64,000 bases of DNA from the NCBI RefSeq assembly GCF_000972785.3, contig NZ_CP011253.3, forward strand, positions 3,410,001 to 3,474,000, read 5' to 3'. Shown piece by piece: positions 18,269-27,709 of the stretch. This stretch comes from Pandoraea oxalativorans (lineage in GTDB: Bacteria > Pseudomonadota > Gammaproteobacteria > Burkholderiales > Burkholderiaceae). Numbering within the stretch: the first letter of the stretch is position 1; each line of letters begins with the position of its first letter. The position numbers were made by a program, and so were the translations under genes. The notes below the pieces were generated by a model that did no database searches, was not told where the DNA came from, and saw only the letters and a list, made by a program, of their open reading frames with translations.

Positions 18269-18343
18269 GCAGACAAGGCATGTGAGCGCGCGGCACGCCC
18301 CCCGTTGCCTGGGACGCCACGCCGCGCCGGAGCCGGAAGGTGA

Positions 18344-19432
<1,089 letters not shown>

Positions 19433-19445
19433 TCAAGTCAATGCA

Positions 19446-19814
19446 TCAATGACTGATCATCCAGGGCCGCCCCTGCGGACGTTTCAGCCCACCCGCCGCA
19501 CCGGTGCCACATATCGCCCCGGTCCCGCCGGATGCCCCAGGCAGTGACGCCTTTGAGCCTGAGCAGCAGCTACACCCTGGCCGGTGCCGAGACGAAGGCC
19601 CGTCGCCGGAATGACGCGGCGCATGGGCTGCCCGCTCGTTCGTCGCGTGTGCCGTGCGACGCGCGCTCCCCATCAACGCCAGCGACGGCGCCGTGATCAC
19701 GCGCGATCCCTCACTGCCGCATGCCGGGCAGTGGCACGCCGTGTCGCGATCCGCGATACGGCGCATGACGGCGAACGGTCCGCACGTCGCACATTCGAAG
19801 TCGTAAATCGGCAT
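19446..19814 (-). CDS. fmdB: FmdB-family zinc-ribbon protein
   Basis: A 122-residue protein with the FmdB zinc ribbon at the N-terminus: MPIYDFECATCG, then HCPACGS about 20 residues on. The tail is low in complexity (Gly, Ala, Ser, Arg) with an extra CSCC cluster. The start has AGGAGG 6 bases upstream. In Methylophilus the homologue sits in the formamide operon and was proposed to be regulatory; here too it lies between amiE and fmdA. Confidence 0.9.
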   Translation of the reverse strand: MPIYDFECATCGPFAVMRRIADRDTACHCPACGSEGSRVITAPSLALMGSARRTAHATNERAAHAPRHSGDGPSSRHRPGCSCCSGSKASLPGASGGTGAICGTGAAGGLKRPQGRPWMISH

Positions 19815-19892
19815 CTCGGCCTCCTGCTGCCTTATCTTGTTTGCGAAAGTCGTCGGCGCTCACTCATGACGACCCGTGCGACGCACGCGGCA

Positions 19893-21131
19893 TCATGCCT
19901 TTACCAGATCCGGCGAACACGGCATGTCCACACCGCCTTTCACATGACGAATCGGTCCATCGGCATTGGGACGAATGTCGAAGTCGAAGATCTGCGTTGG
20001 CAACCACAACGTCGCACAGGCGTTCGGAATATCGACGACACCGCTGATGTGCCCCTGCACCGGCGCACATCCCAGCAACGAATAGGCCTGCGCCCCCGAG
20101 TACCCGAACTTCTTCAGATACTCGATGGCGTTCAGACACGCCTGACGGTAAGCCACCGTGACATCCAGATAGTGCTGCCCGCCCTGCTCGTCGACCGAGA
20201 TACCTTCGAAAATCAGGTAGTCGTTGTATGCCGGCGTAATGGGGCTCGGTTGAAACACGGGATTTCGAATACCGTACTTCGCCATGCCCCCCTTGATGAC
20301 ATTCACGCGCATGTGCACCCATCCCGCCATTTCGATAGCGCCGCAGAACGTGATTTCACCGTCGCCCTGGCTGAAGTGAAGATCCCCCACGGAAAGGCCA
20401 GCACCGTCGACATACACCGGGAAGAACACCTTCGAGCCGCGCGACAGATCCTTGATGTCGCAGTTGCCGCCATGCTCGCGCGGCGGCACTGTGCGCGCGC
20501 CCTGCGCTGCGGCCTGATTCCGCGCATCGCCCGTCAGCTTTCCCATATGTGCCGTGGCGGCAAAAGGCGGGTTGGCGAGCGGCGGGACGCGATCCGGTTC
20601 CGTTGCGATGAGACCGACTTCGCGCTCGTTCCAGGTCTGGAGCAACTTCGGATCCGGCAGACAACCGATCAGCCCCGGGTGAATCAGCCCGGCAAAATTG
20701 ACCCCCGGGATGTGGCGCGAACTCGTATAGAGCCCGTGAAAATCCCAGATCGACTTCTGTGCGTGCGGAAAGTGGTCGGTGAGGAAACCACCGCCATTCG
20801 TCTTCGAGAAGAAGCCGTTAAAGCCCCACTGGCTATCGGACTTTGCGCCGATGTCGAGCAGGTCGACGACCAGCAGGTCGCCCGGCTCGGCACCATGGAC
20901 ACCCACCGGCCCCGATAGAAAATGCACGATGGACAGATCGATGTCGCGCACGTCGTCGGCACTGTCGTCGTTCTTGATGAAGCCGCCAGTCCAGTCGTAC
21001 GTTTCGAGAATGAAATCGTCGCCGGGATTGACCCAGCACGCCATCGGAATGTCCGGGTGCCAACGGTTGTGCACCTGCTCGTTTTCGTACGCGGATTGGT
21101 TCAGGTCGACCTTGATGAGAGTTTCGGCCAT
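19893..21131 (-). CDS. fmdA: Formamidase (acetamidase/formamidase family)
   Basis: A 412-residue enzyme, the usual length, hydrolysing formamide to formate and ammonia. Recognisable segments are MACWVNPGDDFILETYDWTG, SGPVGVHGAEPGDLLVVDLLDIG, GLIHPGLIGCLPDP, REHGGNCDIKDLSRGSKVFFP and GDLHFSQGDGEITFCGAIE. The start at 21131 (MAETLIK) has AGGAG upstream. The gene lies directly downstream of the urt-type transporter genes on the same strand; such clusters take up and use short-chain amides and urea. Confidence 0.95.
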   Translation of the reverse strand: MAETLIKVDLNQSAYENEQVHNRWHPDIPMACWVNPGDDFILETYDWTGGFIKNDDSADDVRDIDLSIVHFLSGPVGVHGAEPGDLLVVDLLDIGAKSDSQWGFNGFFSKTNGGGFLTDHFPHAQKSIWDFHGLYTSSRHIPGVNFAGLIHPGLIGCLPDPKLLQTWNEREVGLIATEPDRVPPLANPPFAATAHMGKLTGDARNQAAAQGARTVPPREHGGNCDIKDLSRGSKVFFPVYVDGAGLSVGDLHFSQGDGEITFCGAIEMAGWVHMRVNVIKGGMAKYGIRNPVFQPSPITPAYNDYLIFEGISVDEQGGQHYLDVTVAYRQACLNAIEYLKKFGYSGAQAYSLLGCAPVQGHISGVVDIPNACATLWLPTQIFDFDIRPNADGPIRHVKGGVDMPCSPDLVKA

Positions 21132-21645
21132 TGCACTCGCTCCTGATATTAAGTGCCGATGTGGCACACACCGGCCATCGAATTGACGCCACCCGGCGCC
21201 GGGTTAAACAGAGAGGTATTCGCGAATGCGGTTGGTATCACCGGCCTCGCGCGTACTTTGATGAACGAAGCGCCCGCCTTCGATCACGAACAATCGGTCC
21301 GCAACGTCCATGGCGAAGCTCAACACCTGTTCGGAAACGACGACGGCGATGTTGCGCGTCATACGTATCTGGTTGAGCGCGCGGGCGATGTCCTTGATGA
21401 CGGAGGGCTGGATACCTTCGGTCGGCTCGTCGAGCAGCAGTACCTTGGGGTCGGTCGCGAGCGCACGGGCAATCGCGAGCTGCTGTTGCTGACCGCCGGA
21501 GAGGTTGCCGCCTTTGCGGCGGCGCATGTCGAACAAAACAGGGAACAGTGCGTAGAGATCGTCGGGAACCGACTGACTCCCGGCATGCTCGAGCCCGGTT
21601 TGAATGTTTTCTTCGACGGTGAGCGAGGCAAAGATCTGGCGCCCC

Positions 21646-22989
21646 GGGCCTGTCATTAATTTCGTGTTTGAGGCATAACATGTCGCCAAGGAGTGACTAT
21701 GCCTCGCAAACCGAAGACCCCGCCGGTAGAGCTACCGGCAATTCCCGCTGAATTGCTTGAACAATTCGGTAACGGCCCGATGACGGCCGAAGCCATCCAC
21801 GCCGCGACGCTTGCGCTCAAGAAGGCGCTCATAGAACGCGCGCTGGGGGGCGAGCTCAATCACCATCTCGGCTACGCGCCTGGCGCGGCCAAACCGGCCA
21901 GCGTGACCAATCAGCGCAATGGCAAAGGCGCCAAGACGGTTCTGACTGAAGGCGGCCCGATTCGCATCGGGGTGCCCCGCGACCGTGATGGCAGCTTCGA
22001 ACCACTGTTGATCCCCAAACACGAACGACGCTTTACAGGCTTCGACGACAAGATAGTCGCCATGTACGCCCGGGGTATGACCGTGCGCGAGATTCAGGGC
22101 TTTGTTCTGGAGCAGTACGGCACCGAGGTCTCGCCCGAGTTCATCAGCTCAGTCACTGACGAAGTGATGGCTGAAGTCACGGCGTGGCAGGCTCGGCCAC
22201 TTGAGCCGATGTATCCGGTCGTGTTCTTCGACGCGCTGCGCGTGAAGATCCGCGAGGATGCCGTCGTGCGTAACAAGGCCATTTATCTCGCGCTGGGCAT
22301 TCTGCCCGACGGCACGCGCGACATCCTGGGCCTGTGGATCGAGAACACCGAGGGGGCCAAGTTCTGGATGAAAGTGTTCAACGATCTGAAAACGCGCGGC
22401 GTGGGCGACATCCTGATTGCTGTGACTGACGGCCTCAAAGGCATGCCCGAGGCGTTAGCCGCGGTGTTTCCAGCGACGACGTTGCAAACGTGCATCGTCC
22501 ACCTGATCCGCAACAGTTTGGATTACGCGAGCTGGAAGGATCGTAAGGGGCTGGCCGCCGCAATCAAGCCGATCTATACGGCACCAAGCGCCGAGGCGGC
22601 TCTGGCCGAATTGGACGCATTTTCCCAAGGGCCGTGGGGCCAGAAATTCCCGCCGGTCAGTGCCGCGTGGCGCAATGCCTGGGATCGTGTCATTCCGTTC
22701 TTCGCGTTCCCGCCCGCTGTGCGCCGGGTGATCTACACAACGAACGCTATTGAGAACATCAACTCGCAGCTTCGCAAGATCATCAAGACCCGAGGCCATT
22801 TCCCAACCGATGATGCGGCAACAAAGCTGATCTGGCTGGCGCTGCGTAACATCACCGCAGATTGGGGCCGCGCCGCTCAAGATTGGAAGACAGCTATGAA
22901 CCAATTCGCTATCCTTTACGAGGATCGTTTCGTCCGGCCATCCGTGTAAACCTCAACCCCGCCTTGAACACGGAATTTCTGACACCCCC
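21646..22989 (+). mobile_element. IS256-family insertion sequence inside urtE
   Basis: An 8-bp direct repeat GGCGCCCC flanks it (21638-21645 and 22990-22997). The ends are inverted repeats: left GGGCCTGTCATTAATTTCGT, right read inward GGGGGTGTCAGAAATTCCGT. Length 1344 bp with one intact transposase gene. It differs from the IS256-family element at 1742-3172. Confidence 0.93.
21693..22949 (+). CDS. IS256-family transposase (mutator type, second kind)
   Basis: A 418-residue transposase. Family marks: VVFFDALRVKIRED with the first catalytic Asp, ILIAVTDGLKGMPEA with the second, TCIVHLIRNSL, and RRVIYTTNAIENINSQLRK with the Glu. A GGAG site (AAGGAGTGACT) precedes the ATG. No damage is seen, so the element may be mobile. 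Confidence 0.94.
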   Translation: MTMPRKPKTPPVELPAIPAELLEQFGNGPMTAEAIHAATLALKKALIERALGGELNHHLGYAPGAAKPASVTNQRNGKGAKTVLTEGGPIRIGVPRDRDGSFEPLLIPKHERRFTGFDDKIVAMYARGMTVREIQGFVLEQYGTEVSPEFISSVTDEVMAEVTAWQARPLEPMYPVVFFDALRVKIREDAVVRNKAIYLALGILPDGTRDILGLWIENTEGAKFWMKVFNDLKTRGVGDILIAVTDGLKGMPEALAAVFPATTLQTCIVHLIRNSLDYASWKDRKGLAAAIKPIYTAPSAEAALAELDAFSQGPWGQKFPPVSAAWRNAWDRVIPFFAFPPAVRRVIYTTNAIENINSQLRKIIKTRGHFPTDDAATKLIWLALRNITADWGRAAQDWKTAMNQFAILYEDRFVRPSV

Positions 22990-23259
22990 GGCGCCCCTGC
23001 GGGACATACCCGATACCGCTCGCCACACGCCGGTAGCTCTCCGCTTTCGAGACATCCACGCCGCCGACCCGCACGGTGCCGCGATTGGCGGGCAACATGC
23101 CGATCAGCGATTTGAAGAGCGTTGTCTTACCCATGCCGTTGCGGCCCATGACCGCCACGCTTTCACCGCTGGCGACGGTAAAGCCGATACCGTGCAGCAC
23201 TTCGCTCTGGCCGTAGCTGACGACCAGATCGTCGACTTCCAACATGATGTGTCCTCCGA

Positions 23260-24003
23260 TCAATGCCCAAGATAAACATCGATCACGCGCGGATCGGACT
23301 GCACCTTGGCCATTGGGCCTTCGGCGAGGATCTTCCCCTGGTGCATGACGGTGACCTTATGCGCGATACGCTCGACAAACGCCATGTCATGCTCAATGAC
23401 GATCATCGAGCGATGACGGCAAATCCGGTCGAGCAACTCCGCCGTCAGCTCACGCTCGCGCGCGCTCATGCCGGCGATCGGCTCGTCCAGCATCAGAAGC
23501 TCGGGGTCCTGCATCAGCAGCATGCCGATTTCCAGCCACTGCTTCTGGCCGTGCGAAAGCAGACCGGCTTCAAGATCGAGCAACGCCGCAAGGCCGATTT
23601 CGTCGGCGACCGCGCGCACGCGATCGGCAACCTCGGCGTCGGTCCGGTAGAAAAGCGCGCCCAACACACCCCGCCCGCGTGGAAACGACACTTCGAGGTT
23701 CTGCGCCACGCTCAGGTTTTCGTAAATCGACGGCGTCTGGAACTTTCGTCCGATACCTTTGTGCACACGCCGAAACTCGGCGAGCTTCGTGATTTCTTCG
23801 TTACGGAACTTGATGCTGCCCGTCGTCTCCTTCGTCTTGCCGCAGATGAGATCGAGCAACGTTGTTTTTCCCGCCCCGTTCGGGCCGATGACAACGCGCA
23901 GTTCGCCTCGCTCCAGATACAGATTCAACGAATCGATGGCTTTGAACCCGTCAAACGACACGCTCAGATCTTCAATCGCCAGAAGAAAGTCGGTGTTGCT
24001 CAT
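23260..24003 (-). CDS. urtD: Urea/amide ABC transporter ATP-binding protein UrtD
   Basis: A 247-residue ATPase of the LivG/UrtD type: Walker A GPNGAGKTT, Q-loop FQTPSIYENL, signature in LLSHGQKQWLEIGMLL (the SHGQ form is characteristic of UrtD), Walker B LLMLDEPIAGMS and the switch His in VIEHDMAF. It lies 3 bases after urtC and 14 bases before urtE in a single operon. Confidence 0.93.
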   Translation of the reverse strand: MSNTDFLLAIEDLSVSFDGFKAIDSLNLYLERGELRVVIGPNGAGKTTLLDLICGKTKETTGSIKFRNEEITKLAEFRRVHKGIGRKFQTPSIYENLSVAQNLEVSFPRGRGVLGALFYRTDAEVADRVRAVADEIGLAALLDLEAGLLSHGQKQWLEIGMLLMQDPELLMLDEPIAGMSARERELTAELLDRICRHRSMIVIEHDMAFVERIAHKVTVMHQGKILAEGPMAKVQSDPRVIDVYLGH

Positions 24004-24006
24004 GTG

Positions 24007-25209
24007 TCACGCCTCCCTTTTCTCAACGCCGAGGAACCGGCGAATGCGCGGGCGCACGTGCGCCTCGTAGAGTCCTGCCAGACCGTTCGGGAAGGCCATC
24101 ACCACACCGATGAACATGGCGGCCATCAGGTACAACCAGAGGTTCGGAAAGCTCTCGGAAAACCAGCTCTTGCCGAGATTGACGAGGATCGCGCCGTATA
24201 CCGCGCCGACCAGCGACATCCGCCCCCCGACTGCGGCGTAGATCACCATCTCGATGGACGGCACGATGCCGACAAAGGACGGCGACATGAAGCCGACCTG
24301 GAGTGTGAACATCGCGCCGCCGACCGCCGCAAGCGTTGCCGCAAGGCAAAACGAGAAGACCTTGAACATCGAGACGTCATATCCCGAGAAGCGCACCCGG
24401 TCCTCCTTGTCGCGCATGGCCAGCAAGAGCGTGCCGAGCTTGCCTCGCTGCACCCAGCGACACGCCAGCAACGCGACGATCAGCAGCGCCGCGTTGACGA
24501 AATAGAGAATCAACTTCGCGTGGTCTGTCCGAATGTCCCAGCCAAGCAGCGTGCGCAGGTCGGTAATGCCATTCACGCCCCCGGTATATCCCTGCTGCCC
24601 GATGATCAATACAGAAAGAATCAGGGCGACAGCTTGCGTGATGATGGCGAAGTACACGCCCCCCACACGTCGTTTGAACATTGCGTAGCCGATGACGAAT
24701 GCGAGCGCAGTCGGTACGACCAGGACCGCGATAACCGATAGCGGAAGGTAGTGGAACGGTCGCCACCAATCGGGCAATGCCGTGAGCTGATTCCAATCCA
24801 TGAAGTCCGGAATGCCGGGGGTGGTCTGCGTACTCGTGGCCGCGGCACTCGATGCCTCGAGCTTGAGAAACATCGCCATCGCATAGCCCCCGAGGCCGAA
24901 GAAAACGCCCTGACCGAGGCTGAGCACCCCACCGTAACCCCATGCGATCACCAGCCCGATGGCGACGAACGCATACGTCAGGTACTTGCCCATGAGGTTC
25001 AGCCGAAACGTGTCGAGCGCTATCGGGAACACTACGACAATCAGTAGCGCGAGGATCACGATGCCCGCATAGCCCGATGCGTCGAAGCGCGCTGCGAGCG
25101 CGCGCCAGCCACGGGGCGCGACGCGCGACTCGCACGCTTCGCGCGCTTCGCCGGCCTCGGCCCGGAGGGAGACGCCGCCCGTCGCCGTTTGGATGGGTTC
25201 CATGTACAT
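24007..25209 (-). CDS. urtC: Urea/amide ABC transporter permease UrtC
   Basis: A 400-residue inner-membrane permease of the LivM/UrtC type with about ten hydrophobic helices. Family segments are AWGYGGVLSLGQGVFFGLGGYAMAMF, GFMSPSFVGIVPSIEMVIYAAVGGRMSLVGAVYGAI and LGKSWFSESFPNLWLYLMAAMFI. The N-terminal 30 residues are polar and could be partly untranslated (Met at 25209 or 25203). It pairs with UrtB. Confidence 0.93.
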   Translation of the reverse strand: MYMEPIQTATGGVSLRAEAGEAREACESRVAPRGWRALAARFDASGYAGIVILALLIVVVFPIALDTFRLNLMGKYLTYAFVAIGLVIAWGYGGVLSLGQGVFFGLGGYAMAMFLKLEASSAAATSTQTTPGIPDFMDWNQLTALPDWWRPFHYLPLSVIAVLVVPTALAFVIGYAMFKRRVGGVYFAIITQAVALILSVLIIGQQGYTGGVNGITDLRTLLGWDIRTDHAKLILYFVNAALLIVALLACRWVQRGKLGTLLLAMRDKEDRVRFSGYDVSMFKVFSFCLAATLAAVGGAMFTLQVGFMSPSFVGIVPSIEMVIYAAVGGRMSLVGAVYGAILVNLGKSWFSESFPNLWLYLMAAMFIGVVMAFPNGLAGLYEAHVRPRIRRFLGVEKREA

Positions 25210-25322
25210 CTCTCCTTACAGATGAATCGGTTGACGATCGTTTGGTGCGATCGCCGCGTGTTGGCTGGCGCTGCGCGAGGTGTCGGATGGATTCATTCGG
25301 ATAAGCATTTCGGATGAGCACG

Positions 25323-26240
25323 TCAGACGCGTCGCACCTTTGACGCGAACAAGCCTTGCGGGCGCAACATCAGAATGACCACAACGGTCAGCAGCGTGAG
25401 GACACGCGCGATAGAGCCGGATAGGAAGAACTCGCTGATCGACTGCATTTGCGCAATGCCGAACGCAGACGCGACCGTGCCGAGCAGGCTCGCTGCGCCG
25501 CCGAACGTCACGACCAAGAACGAATCGACGATGTAGAGCGAACCGCTGGTGGGGCCGGTCGAACCGATCGCGGTGAACCCCGCCCCCGCTACCCCCGCAA
25601 TACCGCAGCCAATGGCGAACGTCATGCGGTCGGTGCGACGCGTGTTGATGCCTGCGGCGTTCGCCATGGGCCGGTTCGCGACCGTCGCCCGCACCCGTAG
25701 CCCCCAGCGCGAGCGGTAAAGCGCGAGCAGCAAGCCCCCTGTCATCACAAGCGCCAGCGCCATCACAAACATGCCGCTGATCGGAATATCGAGGCCCGGT
25801 GTCGGCTCCCACGACCCCATGAGCCAGTCGGGCAGCGCGGGGCTGACCTCCTTGGGGCCGAACGTCGAACGGAACACCTGCTGCATGCCAAGGCTCAGGC
25901 CCCAGGTAGCAAGCAGTGTGTCGAGCGGGCGACGATACAGGTGACGGATAAGCGCCCATTCCGCGAGCCATCCCGCACCAAAAGCGAGCACGAAGGCGGC
26001 GACAATGGCGAAAAAGAAGTACACCGGCGCAAACACCGGCCAGACGTTCTGGGTCACCCACGAGAACATGTAGACGGTATAGGCGCCAATGGTCATGAAC
26101 TCGCCGTGCGCCATGTTGATGACGCCCATCTGCCCGAAGATCACGGCGAGCCCGAGCCCCATGAGCAGGAGAACGCTGAACAGGCTCAGTCCGGCGAAGC
26201 CCTGCATCAGAGTGATATTGAAAATGTCGTTGGCTGACAT
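25323..26240 (-). CDS. urtB: Urea/amide ABC transporter permease UrtB
   Basis: A 305-residue LivH/UrtB-type permease. The start at 26240 (MSANDIFN) has GAGGAG upstream, which rules out the longer open frame. Typical segments: LGLAVIFGQMGVINMAHGEFMTIGAYTVY, LATWGLSLGMQQVFRSTFGP, VTFGGAASLLGTVASAFGIA. A 113-base gap without any gene separates it from urtC. Confidence 0.94.
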   Translation of the reverse strand: MSANDIFNITLMQGFAGLSLFSVLLLMGLGLAVIFGQMGVINMAHGEFMTIGAYTVYMFSWVTQNVWPVFAPVYFFFAIVAAFVLAFGAGWLAEWALIRHLYRRPLDTLLATWGLSLGMQQVFRSTFGPKEVSPALPDWLMGSWEPTPGLDIPISGMFVMALALVMTGGLLLALYRSRWGLRVRATVANRPMANAAGINTRRTDRMTFAIGCGIAGVAGAGFTAIGSTGPTSGSLYIVDSFLVVTFGGAASLLGTVASAFGIAQMQSISEFFLSGSIARVLTLLTVVVILMLRPQGLFASKVRRV

Positions 26241-26295
26241 CTGACGCTCCTCGCGCGACGGCCTGGCGGCCATCGCGCCTGTGCAGGTTGACGGA

Positions 26296-27567
26296 TTACA
26301 TGTAGCCCTTCGGGAACGGATCCGGATGGATCGGCTCCGGCGAACTCGCCACGACTTTGAACTGACCGTCGGCCTGCCCTTCACCGATCAGCGAGCGGCT
26401 CCATAGGTGGTGGTTGGCGTCGACCTTGGCGTAGCCTTGCGGTGCATTCGCCAGTTCGATGTCCTTCGAAGCGGCCACCACCTTGTTCACGTCGAAGCTG
26501 CCCGCGCGCTCGCACGCGGCTTTCCAGATCCACGGCCCGAGGTAAGCGGCCTGCGTTACGTCGCCGATCACCGACTTCGCCCCATAGCGCGCCTTGAAGG
26601 CCGAAACGAACTTCTTGTTGTTGTCGTTATCCAGCGACTGGAAGTACTTCATCGAGGAGTAGAAGCCCGCGAAGTTTTCTCCGCCGATGCCGAGCACTTC
26701 GTCTTCCGTCACGGAGAGGGTGAGCAGGAACTGTTTCTGAGGCGTAATACCCGCGGCCTTGAGTTGCTTGTAGAACGCTACGTTCGAGCCGCCCACCACC
26801 GTCGCGAAAATGCAGTCGGGGCGCGCGAGCTTGATCTTGTTCATCAGCGAATTGAATTCAGTGGTACCGAGCGGGTAATACTCCTCCCCGACGACCTTCG
26901 CGTGCAGATGCTGCTCGATGTGACGTCGCGCAATCTTGTTCGACGTGCGCGGCCAGATGTAGTCGGAGCCGATCAGGAAGAAGGTTTTGGCCTTCTTGGT
27001 ATTCGACGCCCAGTCGAGCGCCCAGAGAATCTGCTGCGTGGCTTCCTGACCGGTGTAGAAGACGTTCTTGGACTGCTCCAGACCTTCGTAGAACGTGGGG
27101 TAGTACAGCAACCCGTTGTCCTTCTCGAACACGGGAAGTACGGCCTTGCGCGAGGCCGATGTCCAGCAGCCGAAGACCGCCGCCACGTGGTCGTTCTCAA
27201 GAAGCTTCTTCGACTTTTCGGCGTACGTCGGCCAGTCGGAGGCGCCATCTTCCTGAATGATGTTGATTTTGCGGCCGAGCACGCCGCCCATCGCATTGAT
27301 CTGCTCGATAGCAAGGCGCTCGGCCTGAATCGACCCCGTCTCCGAGATCGCCATCGTGCCGGTCGCGGAGTGCAACTGACCGACCGTGACGGTGGTGTCC
27401 GTCACGGCGAGCCCCGTCGTATTGACCTTGGCCGTCGGCGGCACCTGCGCGAACGAGGTGCGCGGCAGGCCAAGCGCCATGAGCGGCGCGGCAGCCAGGC
27501 CACCGAGCAGTCGTCTGCGCAACGGGGAAGCCATACGCTCGTCATCGAATTGATCGTCTGCGGACAT
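26296..27567 (-). CDS. urtA: Urea/short-chain amide ABC transporter substrate-binding protein
   Basis: A 423-residue periplasmic binding protein of the UrtA/FmdD/AmiC group. The N-terminus has a twin-arginine-like export signal (SPLRRRLLGGLAAAPLMALG). The mature part shows VTVGQLHSATGTMAISETG, VAAVFGCWTSASRKAVLPVFEK, YYPTFYEGLEQSKNVFYTGQEATQQ and GDVTQAAYLGPWIWK, all typical of urea/amide-binding members. The start at 27567 has AGGAG 6 bases upstream. First gene of the urt operon. Confidence 0.95.
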   Translation of the reverse strand: MSADDQFDDERMASPLRRRLLGGLAAAPLMALGLPRTSFAQVPPTAKVNTTGLAVTDTTVTVGQLHSATGTMAISETGSIQAERLAIEQINAMGGVLGRKINIIQEDGASDWPTYAEKSKKLLENDHVAAVFGCWTSASRKAVLPVFEKDNGLLYYPTFYEGLEQSKNVFYTGQEATQQILWALDWASNTKKAKTFFLIGSDYIWPRTSNKIARRHIEQHLHAKVVGEEYYPLGTTEFNSLMNKIKLARPDCIFATVVGGSNVAFYKQLKAAGITPQKQFLLTLSVTEDEVLGIGGENFAGFYSSMKYFQSLDNDNNKKFVSAFKARYGAKSVIGDVTQAAYLGPWIWKAACERAGSFDVNKVVAASKDIELANAPQGYAKVDANHHLWSRSLIGEGQADGQFKVVASSPEPIHPDPFPKGYM

Positions 27568-27658
27568 CACGTTCTCCTGGTCTTGGGCCCTGTGCAAAGG
27601 CGCGGCGGGCTGGTTTCAAGGGGTTGAACGCAATGTAGGGAGCCAAATTGGCGCTCGA

Positions 27659-27678
27659 AATACGTCGATTGACGTATT
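27659..27678. promoter_or_regulatory. Palindromic operator between urtA and the sensor kinase gene
   Basis: AATACGTC-N4-GACGTATT is a perfect 8-bp inverted repeat in the divergent region between the urt operon and the permease-kinase gene. Its size and dyad form suit a dimeric LuxR-type response regulator such as the one encoded at 31146-32153. Confidence 0.65.
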
Positions 27679-27709
27679 CCCCGATGCGGGCGGTGGAATG
27701 TAACTTGCT

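Larger units (their letters stand above)
21204..23245 (-). pseudogene. urtE: Urea/amide ABC transporter ATP-binding protein UrtE, split by an IS256-family element
   Basis: The N-terminal half is at 22990-23245 and the C-terminal half at 21204-21637. Joined with one copy of the 8-bp duplication they give 229 residues in frame, the normal UrtE/LivF length, reading GYVPQGRQIFASLTVEEN across the junction. Walker A GRNGMGKTT is in the first part; signature LSGGQQQQLAIARAL and Walker B VLLLDEPTEG are in the second. Neither part can act as an ATPase alone, so the transporter is expected to lack one of its two ATPases. The start at 23245 has GGAGG 7 bases before it. Confidence 0.93.
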
